A DNA stretch of 64,000 nt from NCBI GenBank assembly GCA_037178975.1, contig JASJZH010000005.1, forward strand, positions 7,464,501-7,528,500. The letters are read 5' to 3'. The notes under the pieces were generated by a model. The model was not told the origin of the DNA. It made no database searches and saw nothing but the letters and a program-made list of their open reading frames with translations. The DNA is from Oscheius tipulae. Its lineage: Eukaryota > Nematoda > Chromadorea > Rhabditida > Rhabditidae. A program made the position numbers and the translations under genes. The first letter of the stretch is position 1. Every line of letters begins with the position of its first letter. Shown here one piece after another: positions 36,610 through 47,541 of this stretch.

Positions 36610-37720
36610 CAGAAAGCGATTCATGAGTCAATTCTTCCGGAAGAGACTTCCAATCTTGCCCACCGTCTTACCGATTCCTTTGGTATTTGTATTGAACTTT
36701 TTCGACAGCCATCCTCCTTGTAAGCGGACCACAATAGGCCTCTCGTACTCCTTCTTGATCTCCTTCATCTCACTTCAGCTGCTGGACTTCGTTAAAGACG
36801 CTGTCATCCGTCTTTATCTGCTTCAATTCGGAAATCAGGTGGTACACTTCCTCCGTCATCCTCTTTTCGACAGTCTGGTGCGCTCTCGATTATCTTGACC
36901 TGTTCAGTGTAGTCTTCCTTGAAACTGATTCACGAGGTCTGAGGAGGCACCAGTTACCACGGCTTCTTTCTGAATGTGATCATTTATAGGTAACAATCTG
37001 AATCCGAAACCTGTTCCTTGATAAGATGCTCAACGTATTCCATGTAAACGTCATTGTACGGCATCAACAAGTTCTCTTTCAGATATTCTGTGATTATCGT
37101 TGTCGATACTTGCGCATCAACTTTAAACTATGGGCTTTGATACTCAGATTCAAAAAGGTATCGACAACGATAATCATAAGTTGGTGCGTAGCATAGTATA
37201 AATCTAAACTTTAACCTACCCTCTTTCTCTTGCGCTCCAAGAACTTTTCAGCCAACTTAGTCTTCTCTGTTCTTGATGCTCGACTTAATAGACGGATTTT
37301 CGATCTTCTTGTAGGTTCTGTTCAGTTTGTACTTATTATGAAGATGGGTATCTCAGGGACAACCATAGACCCGATATTCGTTCTCATTCTTCTCCATCGT
37401 CCAGTATGTATTCCTGGCCGGCCTTGGTCAATCCGGGACCGAGTAGAAGATTTTCCATGCTACTTTACTCTTTACAGTTTGCCTGTTTCACGAAGATCAG
37501 TTCTCTCAGATCACGACCACTTTTAATACCGTCCTCGACTTCCAGGATCTTCTTGTCGATCAGTTGGATGTTGGCCAGCTGATTTTTGGCAATATCTGCC
37601 AGAGGACGAGACATTGCCGTTATGATCGAATGTGTGTTGTTCACCGACAGTGTGTCTTTCACATTGTGAGGAAACAGCTCGGAGGTCCGCTTGAACAGTC
37701 TGAAACTCTGTGTAAGGATT
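36610..37720 (-). pseudogene. Decayed coiled-coil protein remnant
   Basis: Several minus-strand frames with good codon character are separated by stops and frameshifts: TLSVNNTHSIITAMSRPLAD and NQLANIQLIDKKILEVEDG (37465-37662), YLKENLLMPYNDVYMEYVEH near 37.05 kb, TEEVYHLISELKQIKTDDSV near 36.85 kb, and a C-terminus KEIKKEYERPIVVRLQGGWL to GKTVGKIGSLFRKN with a stop near 36.62 kb. Breaks do not coincide with intron signals. A 84-bp hairpin repeat (37092-37175) interrupts it. Character resembles the decayed frame at 21.2-22.3 kb, though direct homology was not shown. Family unknown. Confidence 0.45.
37092..37175. repeat. Hairpin repeat with 18-bp perfect arms
   Basis: GATTATCGTTGTCGATAC at 37092-37109 is repeated exactly inverted, GTATCGACAACGATAATC, at 37158-37175. 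The 48-nt centre contains a sequence (GCATCAACTTTAAACTATGG onward) that recurs in diverged form at 59252-59286. It is probably a miniature inverted-repeat element inserted into the coiled-coil remnant. Confidence 0.65.
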
Positions 37721-38480
37721 TGTAGCGAGCTTTAGTAACGGAACAGTTTTCGGAGTGTTTTCGTAGGATCGCAGTTGCTGCGCTCTTGAAAAGAATCTAC
37801 ATAGTATTTCAAGTTAGCCCTAGGAGATCTGACAGTCTCTCATATTCCGAGCAATTGTGTCGTTGCGGGGATATGTTCAACGTGTCAATGTGGCTTAAGA
37901 TTTTTTGTCTAATTTTAAAACTCCTTAGCTGAGTATTGATGTCATGGTCTTTGTCTGCCAGAGGGTCCTAGAACGAACCAATGTAAAAAAAAAAAGTTTT
38001 TAAAACAAACTTCACCATTCAAGTGTCGAAGCCCGAACTGCTTCCTGTTGTTCAAAATAGCGGTGGCACCAGCCGCCGAATAGTGGTCAGCGGTGGTGTT
38101 AACAAGGCTAGAACAAACAGCCCCTCGAATCAAAAGACCAATTTGCAGAAAGTGCTCACTGATTGACTAGAAGTGCGGACCAAACCGATGAACAGGTACA
38201 CGAAGATCATTCTGAACTGTGGATGGATTGGCAGTCTCTACACACTAAATTCTCTCATATGCTGAAGAATTGTTTCAAATGTTCCCGTCTCTAGTCAAAC
38301 AGTTCTCAGGATCGCATATCCAGTTGACAAGCGGGGGCTTGTTTGAGCAAGATCGTCCTCGCTCCGTTGTTCTAAGCCGTAAAAAAAGATTATGAGTAGG
38401 TGAGAAGGATGTTTATTTGGGAGCCCCACTCGACAATCTTTGTCCGTGAACTGATCATTGTCCCGCGTGAACTGACTAGC

Positions 38481-38490
38481 ATAAAAAGGA
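38481..38490 (+). promoter_or_regulatory. TATA-like box of the aquaglyceroporin gene
   Basis: ATAAAAAGGA lies about 55 nt before the ATG and roughly 30 nt before an initiator-like TCAGTC at 38515-38520. An acceptor-like CTCTACAG sits four bases before the start codon, so the mature 5' end may be set by trans-splicing. Confidence 0.4.
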
Positions 38491-38535
38491 GAGCGGAAGC
38501 ACTCACTCAACCAGTCAGTCATCCTCTACAGTATC

Positions 38536-39902
38536 ATGCGCCTTCCCAAAGTCCGTGACCCACGTAGTCTATTGAATAATGGCCTGTCTATGCTCCGGAT
38601 AGAGAACCAGCCCCTGATCAGGGAGATGCTAGCAGAATGTATTGGTACCTTCTTCCTTGTGGTAGGCTTTTTTATGTTGGGCTTAATCGTGGATCCAGTT
38701 GATCGGTAACTCGGCCAACATTCAAGCAGCGGCAGCTACTGTCGAAAACTCCACATCTCAACATATCGCCTGGGGAATTGGATTTACATTCGGATGCTAC
38801 TTGGCTGCTTCTGTCTCAGGTTTGTATCATGTTCGTTCAAATTGGAATGTGAGGGTTTTTTCCATAGTAAAATGATGAACCCGACCAATTCAGCGAGACA
38901 ATGAACATAACTAAGAAGTTTCCGGGTGTTTCATAGAAAGACAAAAACTTTTGTCTCTCTTAGGAATTGAACCCGATATCTTTGTAGTTGTAGTGAGAGC
39001 TAACCGACTGCGTCATTCAGGTGAAAGCTTTAAAAAAAAAAATTAATTAACGACGCACTCATTTCAGGAGCCCATCTAAACCCGGCCATCAGTTTCTCCC
39101 AGTTTCTTCTTAGCAACTTTCCTCTATGGAAATTGCCCATCTATATTTTTGTCCAAGTCGTGGGCGCATTCCTTGGTGCTGGAGTAGCCTACTTTGGTCA
39201 CTACGATGATCTTAAGAAGCTCGATGGCGGATCGCGATCCGTTACTGGATATGGCCACACCGCAGAGCTGTTCGTCACCTTCCCCAAGGAGCATCTGAGT
39301 GTTTGGGGTGCTGTCGTTGACCAGGTTGAGAAGAATTTTGCAAAATAATATCTACCTCTTCCAGATAATCGGAACAGCTATGCTTTCCGGACTGATCCAT
39401 TTGATCACAGACAAGCGGCACAACATTCCTCCTCCCATGATCCCACCCCTCGCTGGATCCATTGTCACTATGGTGCACAGAATCACTGGATGCTGTTAAT
39501 TTGTTTCTTTCAGATTGCCATGACATTCGGTGCAAATGCAGGCTTTGCCATGAACCCTGCCAGAGACCTGGGTCCTCGACTACTGTGTCTCTGTGTCGGT
39601 TACGGTGTTGAGGTCTTCACGTAAGAGTCGCAAGTTTTTTCTATATGTGATGCTTCAGTGCCCATGGTCACTACTTCTGGATCCCGCTCTTCATTCCCTT
39701 TGCCGGGGCTCTGATTGGAGCCCTCTTCTACAAGATCTTTGTCGGTCTCCACGGCTCCGGTGACCTCATGGCCACGACCGAGGCTCCACCAGAGTACAAG
39801 TCCGAAGAAAACCGACCAGTACAGACACAGATATCTGTAGAGAACACAAACTGGGAGAGATCATCAGCAAAACGGGAACTGGACTTCGTGGAATGTGTAT
39901 AA
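38536..39902 (+). CDS. Aquaglyceroporin (MIP family channel)
   Basis: Six-helix membrane channel for water and glycerol. Six exons (38536-38661, 38699-38819, 39068-39324, 39365-39472, 39514-39620, 39659-39902) give 320 aa. The first pore loop is GAHLNPAISFSQFLL with NPA, the second FAMNPARDLGPRLL with NPARD; the aspartate after NPAR is the mark of glycerol-conducting members. Helix 1 reads LAECIGTFFLVLIG, and helix 6 WIPLFIPFAGALIGALFY. The polar cytoplasmic tail ends in an acidic/aromatic segment. The fifth position of the selectivity region would need alignment to judge permeability. Intron 2 (38820-39067) carries a tRNA-derived SINE-like insertion. AATAAA at 39909-39914 follows the stop by seven bases. 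Confidence 0.95.
38952..39027 (-). repeat. tRNA-derived SINE-like insertion in aquaporin intron 2
   Basis: On the minus strand TGACGCAGTCGGTTAG matches the A-box nearly perfectly and GGGTTCAATTCC the B-box, about 30 nt apart. It is preceded by CTTTCACCTGAA, which resembles the block CTTTCACTAAATGACGCGGT found on the minus strand near 61095-61118. The acceptor arms do not pair well, so it is a repeat, not a working tRNA. Confidence 0.45.
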
Positions 39903-39908
39903 AAAAGT

Positions 39909-39914
39909 AATAAA
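39909..39914 (+). terminator. Polyadenylation signal AATAAA (aquaporin)
   Basis: Canonical AATAAA seven bases after the aquaporin stop codon, followed by a T-rich stretch. Confidence 0.55.
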
Positions 39915-41458
39915 TGTATATTTGGCTCATACTTGAACTCCTGTTAGTCGTCGCGAGTGGTTAAACATATTGCTGATCAGCTCTATCCTGATCATCTACG
40001 TGAGTCCAGGCGATCGAGTACGGGGAAGACGGCTCCCAGGAACCGGTTGCATTCGATCACTAGTTTTGACCATTATGAGGAAGAAGTAGCGAGTTGAGAT
40101 AAACCGCGAATACTTGTACTCAAAAAGATCTAAAGAACGTTTGTACTCAGTTTATACTTCCTCTGGTGAACTGTTAGACGTACGAATCGTACGAAAATAA
40201 TGGAACAATTATCCAAAATGTTTGGAACTTACTTCTTTCTTCTCCTTGCAATTCTTTCAAGAATCTTCCAGTCGTGTACTCGACATGTGTCATCTTTTCC
40301 AGCGTCATAACCACTACTAATGCGGAAGAGGGGGTTCTTTTCAAGAGTCTCGACTCTTTAGAGAGTCTTTCCAATAAATTGTGATTTTTGAACGAAACCT
40401 TCTTAACATGATTCCAGACTCTGGTGACTTCCTGCTCCTGACGCCTCTCCTGTTAAAATATGTAATGTATCCTTCCTTTGTTGGCGGTTATGTCTTCCGC
40501 TATTTTTCAGTTTCTTAACCCGTCCAATCTTCAACCTTTTCCGCGTGGGTCTTCACCTTCCCAGAGCCAGCTTGAATCTTTTATCGTTCGGTCAAAAGGC
40601 CGTTTATTTGGGCTCTGCAGGAATTGTGCAGAGTACGAGATAAACACGCGCCGAGGAAATACGGGTCATGACGTGAAATCACGAGCCTTTGGAGTGAACA
40701 GTTGCAGTGAGTGGCCTGCCTTTATGAATGAGGCAGAGAATATGGAGGAATGACCACAAATACGCTCACTTCCGTCTAGGACCCCCAAAAAGAATCTCTA
40801 GTCTAATTCCAATTTCCTCGATTCAATTAAGACAATTACAACAAGATCCTGGGTGTCTACGTTTGCAAAACCGAGATTTTTGAAATATTCCCGTACTCGC
40901 TCGTACGTTGACGTGAATATGATGCAATGTTCGGAGATTGCCATGGGTGTTGGTCGATCCTTCACTTTTCATCTTTTGGCCATTTTTAAGTAAAATTTTG
41001 CTTGTAAGGGAAGGAGATAATTTAGATCATTGTCTTAGGCTAAGACCTAAGCCTAAGCTTGAAGGCTACAAACGTTTTGTCAAATGAACTTCGGGATAAT
41101 ATTTGACGTATGTTGCAGACTGACGCTCTTTGCCAATTGTAATGGCTGGAATTATCAGGCTTCAAAACTATTTCGATACCCCTTGACCGAGACCTTCATA
41201 AGGTCGCAACCCCTTACGCCCCAGCTCAAGTAAAATCTTTCGAAGCTTGTAAACTGGCATATTGGCTGAATACAATTTCTGATCCCAATCAAATTTCCTA
41301 CGCTTTATTTCTGGAGAAGAGGGTCCTCCCTCTTTCCGTGAAAGGGCGTGGTCAGAGAGGTGCCTCCATTTATCCAGTTAGTCTTTCACGTCCAATTACC
41401 TAAGGTTCTTTTGTCCTTTCTCCCTCGCTTCTGCGTCACAAAGAGAGTCTCTTTCAGA
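39915..41458. other. Intergenic region between aquaporin and neuropeptide genes
   Basis: No exon is supported. Open frames 40174-40374 (-) and 40478-40753 (+) carry no motif. Near 41030-41060 there is an imperfect repeat of AGGCTAAGACCTAAGCCTAAG. The last bases before the neuropeptide ATG form a CTCTTTCAG acceptor. Confidence 0.35.
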
Positions 41459-41866
41459 ATGTTTCTCCGTCTGTTGCTATTTCTCTGCTTGTTGGTCTTT
41501 GTCGTCTCGGGGCAGATGTCCGAAAAGAGACGCGTCGGCCTAAGATACATGGCATCCGAGGACGATACCCCCTACAAGTGAGCCTCTTTTTGTGACTTCA
41601 ACAGAGCTCAAAGCTCACGAGAAAACACTCTCGACGAGCTCTCGAAGCGCTTCTTTGTGTGTCGCGTGATTCAATTTCACTTTCGACGACAATTTTTGCC
41701 ATATACGTGTAAGCTAGAAAAACAACTCTGAAATGGAGCTGTATCATGCAATCTTTCTTAATTTTCCAGCTACGGAGCTCGAATGAATGCCAACCATTTG
41801 CCGATCAACAGTTTACGAGGACGATATGGCAAACGGGCGGATGAAAGCAGTCGTTTCGGCTACTAA
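41459..41866 (+). CDS. Amidated neuropeptide precursor, RYamide ending, NPY/NPF-like layout
   Basis: A 71-aa secreted precursor in two exons (41459-41577, 41770-41866). A signal peptide (MFLRLLLFLCLLVFVVSG) is followed by a short spacer with a basic site (SEKRR), a 34-residue peptide ending INSLRGRY, then GKR, which supplies the amide donor glycine and cleavage site, and a nine-residue tail (ADESSRFGY). One long peptide of about 36 aa ending Arg-x-Arg-Tyr-amide and placed just after the signal peptide is the neuropeptide Y/F plan; nematode FLP-34 peptides end in a comparable RLRY/RLRF. Homology to NPY/NPF is inferred from layout and C-terminus only. A CTTTCAG acceptor lies one base before the ATG. 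AATAAA signals overlap and follow the stop (41868-41873, 41887-41892). Confidence 0.8.
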
Positions 41867-41892
41867 TAATAAAACAAAGAGCTAATAATAAA

Positions 41893-42835
41893 GGGTATGG
41901 TGTTTTCAGGACTTTCAATCAATCCTCTTTGGAATAATGAGTAACGGAAATTGAAAGAGGGGAATGATGAATGGAAGATTTCTTTCGGGACTACCCTAAA
42001 ACGACCTAAAGTTCCTTCTATTATCATCACTAGAAACATAGGTCGAAAATATCTGTCCGATCGCTCTACATTTGCAAGACAAGTTTTTTGTGTATCACTG
42101 GAACTTTTTTTTTAATGCGGACCGTCTGTTCAGGCGGAACACCTCGATGAACATTGTTTCCACTGTGAAAAATTTGTCACTTCCAAGAAGAAAAAAATTT
42201 CGAGATCTAGGCTGATGACCTCCTTTTGCTTCTGATAGTCTACAACTCTAACAATAGAGTAAACCTTGCTCGCCTTCGTAGTAACGAACGACTTCCAGTG
42301 GCTTCATTGCGACAAAAGCAAAAGTTCTAGGGCGCAAGTTGAATTGTCAGCCAATTTAGGCAACAACTTTTTCTGAACAACACAACTTCTAGACAGCATA
42401 ATTTGCTCGCTTTTATTTTGTGGTCATGGACAGACGGAGGCACATTGCGATTTAGTAGTAGAGAGATACACAGTCAAAGCCTAATGAAGAAGCTGTCTTC
42501 GCTATATCCAAAAGCTCAGTGATCAGTGATGTTATTGAGCAGTCTGTGCAACTGCTGCTCTGTTAGAAATGGTGAAAGTGATGAACAGTTTTGAAAAGTT
42601 TTGATTCACAAAGGGGTTTTTCTTAATTCGATGAGACCACGAGGCTAAAATCACGTTTATAAGAAAAGCAAAAGAAAAAAATGAAAGAAATCAGCGGAAA
42701 GGACGAGAATTCTTGGCGGCCAGGATATTGTTCTCTTGTACTTGGCGTCGTATTTGTCGTTGTCGTATGTACAACTGAAACAGAAAACACTAAATTGGGC
42801 GCTCGGTGCAAAACTAAAGACCTCTATGCATGCCT
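41893..42835. other. Intergenic region with dispersed repeat
   Basis: No gene seen. The stretch 42420-42468 (GACGGAGGCACATTGCG then TTTAGTAGTAGAGAGAT) is a diverged copy of 24980-25023. The remainder next to 42836 is the probable 3' untranslated region of the K2P gene. Confidence 0.4.
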
Positions 42836-45047
42836 CTAAACGTCGTCCTCTTGGAGGACAGTTGTACTGATGGAGGGCTTGTCCTCGTGACCAATTTCGG
42901 TCACTTTCTCGATCTTAAAACCGCGATGAGGACGAACAGGGGCTTCCGGAGTCTGTTCTCTCGATTCTTCCTCTTCCTTTTGCTCGCTCGTAGAAGGTCT
43001 CAGGGTATCATCGATCGAGGGTCGTTTCGGCAGGAACGGACTCTCGATGCCGGTTCGGGGCTTCCTCCTGTCCAGCTCGTTGTTCAGCTCCATCTTCAGG
43101 ATTTCCTCCTTGATCAGGTTCTGAAAGACATGCAAAACTGAGAGTGTCTACCAACAGAGATGTGCTCTAAAGTCTAAGAGTTTACCTCTAAAAGACTCTG
43201 ATCTGTTTGACATCCTCGATTTTTTTTGTTTGCCTTGGCCTGAGCTGAAGCTTCCAGCTGTTTTCTAGAGGCAGCTGGCATGACCTTGAACAGCAGTCTT
43301 TCCTTTAAAGGCATCCTAGCAATAACAGCATCCAGAGCTCTTTTGTTCGATTCTGAAAACAATGAAGTACAACACCAAATCTCTAATAGTAGCTCGTCAA
43401 AAAAAACAAAGTTTCGGAAAACTCCAATGTCGGTAAAAAAAAATAGGTTTCTCTGGCAGCTACAGACTGATTCCCTTACCCTCAACGTGCGGTGGCGGCA
43501 GAGCTCCTTCTTCTCCTTCGACAATGTTTGCCTCACTCATTCTTCTGATGTCTGCCTCACTGATCTCTCCTTCATCAGCTGCTTCGGCCAAGGCGGCCAT
43601 ATACTCTCGGTCAATGTTGCCTTGCATGCCCTGGAATGATTCACCTGTGATTGGTCACTGGATTTTATGGAAATGAGAATTGGGTTACCTGTGACATTCG
43701 AACCTAAACTAAACAGGGATGATGTTTCTAAGCAAGCATTAAAGGATACTCACCGATGCCAAGGCTTCAATCTGTTGCTGGATCAAGTTGAGTACAGTCG
43801 AGACCAGAGCCAATCCAATGAAGAGAAGGAAGGCGAACAGGATGAAGCCTCTCTCGTTTGGCACTATGTCTCCGAATCCGATAGTGGTGAATGAGATCAG
43901 CGTGAAATACAAAGAGGTTCCTGAATGATAGGTGCAATGAGACATTTAACCTCTCACCATAGTCCCAGTCCTCGGTAAGGGCCCAGACTCCGGCACACAT
44001 CAGGATCCAGAGAACCGTTAGGAAAGCAAGGAAACTGATCGGGAATGACAGAAGCTCGTTCGTTTCTTCTTCTTCAGAAGCTTTGGGTGCTCCTTCCTCA
44101 ACTCCGACAGCTTCACTGACCTTCTTCTCCAGATCTTTACTGAAGCATCCGCAGGTCTTCAAGGCCATCTTCCAGATGAATTTGCAGATTTTGGCAAAGG
44201 TCAGACCTGAAACAAATTTTCATGCAAACGAGAGACAAAGTTACCGAGGTAGTAGAGACAGATCAAGGTGAGAGGAATTCCCATGAAGGAGTAGATGATG
44301 GTGGCGGCTTGTCCTCTGAATGGGTATGTTACATAAAGGTGTTTCTTAGGCAATACCCTGGTGTGACAGGGTAGATTGATCCGTAGCCAATGGTCGTGTA
44401 GACGGTAAGAGAATAGAACATAGAGCCCCAAAATGTCCATTTTGCTTGTGTCTCGACGTCAACCTAGGAAAAAGTTACGAAAGTACTCGCGTTATTAGAT
44501 TCGAGACAACATGCTCGCACTTTGCAATGTTCTAAAAAGTTGTAAAACTAATCAACGGCTTTAATTTATAGAACATCGCCAAACTCAAAAGAAAACTTCG
44601 CGTACGCAACTACGTATTCTTAGAAGCGAAGTTCTTTTACGTTTTTGAGATTCAAACCCATTAAGTCTCACTGGTTCAACTCCAAGCTTCTCCTGATATC
44701 GTAGAAGAGTCTTCACAGTGTGGTTGTAAGCAGCCACGGGCTGCATTCTACGGATGTTATTCAATCGGAAGACAGTGTCCTAAAGCTTTGTTTTTCTCGA
44801 TATGCCGGCAGAAACACATCTAACAAGGCAGCCCGATCCTTCTGAAGAGTCTCAAGCGTGTATCGTTCATTCCCGGATTCGAGTTCGTAGAAGAGAAAAG
44901 CTCCGAATAGAGTGAACAAGACTAAGAGAGCTAGTGGCCAGAGACCTGAATCTTTTTGCTTTCTCAAGAAGACGAAAAGTTACCTTTGGCTCCTTGCCCA
45001 AGTTCTTGGAACAGGGCCCGAAGGCTCCGAGCCACCGGAGCCGACAT
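42836..45047 (-). CDS. Two-pore-domain (K2P/TWK) potassium channel
   Basis: Background potassium channel that sets resting membrane potential; two subunits form one pore. Ten minus-strand exons in phase: 44984-45047, 44818-44945, 44672-44779, 44357-44463, 44245-44315, 43958-44206, 43754-43920, 43480-43630, 43186-43352, 42836-43120, giving 498 aa. Layout: TM1 LALLVLFTLFGAFLFYELES, extracellular cap with an NHT glycosylation site, first filter YTTIGYGSIYP, TM2 TIIYSFMGIPLTLICLYYLG, a basic/acidic loop (CGCFSKDLEKK to SEEEETNELL), TM3, second filter FTTIGFGDIVP, TM4 LFAFLLFIGLALVS, then a long charged cytoplasmic tail of about 200 residues ending QEDDV. Both filters are intact. The ATG follows a TTTTTAG acceptor by five bases. 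The tail is long and likely regulatory. Confidence 0.95.
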
Positions 45048-46436
45048 GGGCTCTAAAAATGAGCATCTGTTGGGGATATTGAAGAGGTTTTTTGGAGTGA
45101 GGGAGATGCCCCGCTGTGACAAATTGGAGTGGCACGAAAGGTGCCAACAACCGAGAATAAGAACAGAGAGTAGAAGGGAAATTGAGAACCTTTAACCAAC
45201 AAGACAATGACCGAAAAGGAGACGAGTCAACGCGGTGGGTTTCAGAGAAACAAGAGTTTCATTGTTAACTGAAGAATTGGGGGGAGTTTTCCCTCTTTCG
45301 CCTCAAACTTGGGAGCTTATAATAAGATTATGATACGGAAGATGCCACACTGAGTGGGAACTGATCCTATTGTCGAGGGTTTCGGCTTGCATTATATAAA
45401 GAGAATGAGATATAAGTACCAAATAGCTGCGATTCGCTACATGCAAAATAATTGAGAATTGAGACACTGGAATTCTATTCTCGTAGATAGTCGTTCGCCG
45501 TAGGCAAGTGCGTAAATTTCACGCACCGATTGGAGTCGTTTCCGGAGAAGGAGCTCGTATTTTGAAAACAAATAAAGGATTTGTACTCTCTTATATCTTA
45601 ATCTCTAAATCTCCAGGCGTATCCCCCTGGGAGACCTCCAATAGAGCATCCATTAAACCAACCTCTCTTCATGGACAATTCGGATACGATAGAGTTGGCC
45701 TGGCGCCTGTTTATCATGAGAAAGAACTGTCGACAAAACTAATATCAAGTCTGTTTTCTGTCCCGAACATATTGTTTTGCACCCGCCAAAAGCATAAAAG
45801 GGACAATCGGATTAAATTGGTATAGTTTGATCCACAGAGGAGGCCGAAAGCAAGAAGAATCATATAATTAGTGTAGAAAAGAAGCGCCAGAGGCGGTGTA
45901 ATGGCCGATTGCCACAAATTCATCCAGACACAGTTGGCAGCTGCCGCATGCCTACCTGACAGGGTTCAAAAATGAACTGAGCAATGGGTTTTGGTCCTTT
46001 CTTGGTGGACAAACTTGGTCTTTTTCATCATTGTAAGGATAAAGCACGAACACCATGGCCCAGTCAGTACAATCCCCTTTCAGGTAGTCAAGGAATGCTC
46101 GGACACGAGAGACACAGGTGGGCAGCTGCTCCATTGCTCTCCGTTTTCTAGTCTTTTCCCCACCCTCTTACACACCGGGATGACCACGTTTATTTTCCTG
46201 CTGCTGATACGCGTCTGGAGGAAATGTCATCTTACTCGAGTAACAAAATGGACTGAAAGAGTTGCCGACACAACTAGAAAGAGGCAAGATACAGGACAGT
46301 TTGAGAGTATAGTTGGGATAGAATGGATTTGTTACAGAGTTGCCAGTGAAAGATGGGAGAGATTCAGAAACAGATTGACAGAGAGACAGCTAATATTTTA
46401 CAAAAACGTTTAATGTTTCGAAGCTTCGTATAAAAC
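45048..46436. other. Intergenic region with a possible minus-strand coding fragment
   Basis: No confident gene. The minus-strand frame 45952-46134 starts MEQLPTCVSRVRAFLDYLKG and ends at a GTAGGC donor. A following frame (45714-45930) reads WMNLWQSAITPPLALLFYTN with a hydrophobic segment. Together they could be part of a small membrane protein, but no acceptor joins them convincingly and no family is recognised. Confidence 0.25.
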
Positions 46437-47541
46437 CTACTGAACCATAGTGTCGCTGCTCACGATAACCTCCTGCCTGTCCCCTTCCAGTGGCGGACCA
46501 AGGGCCGGACCGAGAGCAGACGGCTGTCCACGAACTATCACCGAATTCGTGTTGGCAGTGAACGAAGGTTGGAAGATGGACTGCGAGAAGATTTTTTGAA
46601 CGATTTCCGGCTCAATCCCGTAGGCCATAGCTTCCTGTTCGTCCTGTTCGTTGAGGCCGTAGCTGCGACAGACGGCCAGGAAGAGAAAGACGAACAGGAT
46701 GGAGAAGATACCTCCGCAGAGGAAGATGTCCGTCGTGGTTTCGCTGGCGGATCCGTTGCTCTGTGGCCGCCACTCAATTTCACGCTTCCTTCGTCGCAGC
46801 TCTTCGCCTTCTTCAAACAGCTGATCGACATCGATGACCATCCGAATGAAGGGCAGGACATGGTTACCTTGGTCGAAGTAGAGCACGGCGCACTGGCTAC
46901 TGAAGCAACAGCAGGAGTGTTGTTCCTAAACTTGAGAAGTCACAAAATTTATTGAAAATACCTGAACTATGAGACCCCCGACAAAAATCGATTCTAGCGA
47001 GCAGACAGGATCTCCGTATCTGTCCTTCTCACATTCGAGCTCATCGACCACGCGATGCGACACGACAAAAGTCTCTTGGAAGCCTGCCGGGGCTTCCAGA
47101 ACCTCGCCGGAAACTCTGGCACAGCCGAACAGCATGCGATTCAGTGGGAGAAAGAGGACTACACAGGAAAGACCAGCTGTATGGTCGCAGGGATGATTGT
47201 GACTGTCGATGGCCTCGTTGTAGGGTCGGACTACCGTAGAATCTAGGGGTCCTTTCGGCACAGTCTGACTGATCGAGTTCAGTTCCATCAAGGGACAGAT
47301 GAATTGAGGAAAGGGGTCGGTGAGAAGGCCGTCTCGGCACAAGTCCAATAGAACCACGTCTGCCAGTCCTTGTCCGGTCGCCTGGAAGGTGACATTGGCT
47401 TCGATTAGCACGTGACGGATGAGCTTTTCCCATTGGGGGTTGATCAGACGGAACGAGAAGGCTGCCGGTAGGAGCTGAACAGAGAGAAATAGATGAGTAA
47501 TTAGTGAGGGAAACTACTAGCAGCAGTCGACTAGCTAACAT
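46437..47541 (-). CDS. Single-pass (type I) membrane protein of unknown function
   Basis: Three minus-strand exons (47518-47541, 46962-47474, 46437-46925; introns 43 and 36 nt) join in phase to 341 aa. The N-terminus MLASRLLLLLPAAFS is a signal peptide. The ectodomain of about 210 residues contains a dozen cysteines (for example LDLCRDGLLTDPFPQFICP, CCCFSS) and a tract QATGQGLADVVLLDLCRDG. A dibasic RRRKRE site precedes an NGS glycosylation motif. One transmembrane helix (IFLCGGIFSILFVFLFLAVC) is followed by a cytoplasmic tail of about 80 residues ending VSSDTMVQ. No domain family was recognised. The layout is receptor- or adhesion-like. ATTAAA at 46409-46414 (minus) follows the stop. It lies between a potassium channel and a peptide receptor on the same strand. 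Confidence 0.8.

Noticed and set aside
38945-39030. Functional tRNA gene
   Set aside because: A- and B-box cores are good, but acceptor and anticodon arms do not pair convincingly; called a SINE-like repeat.
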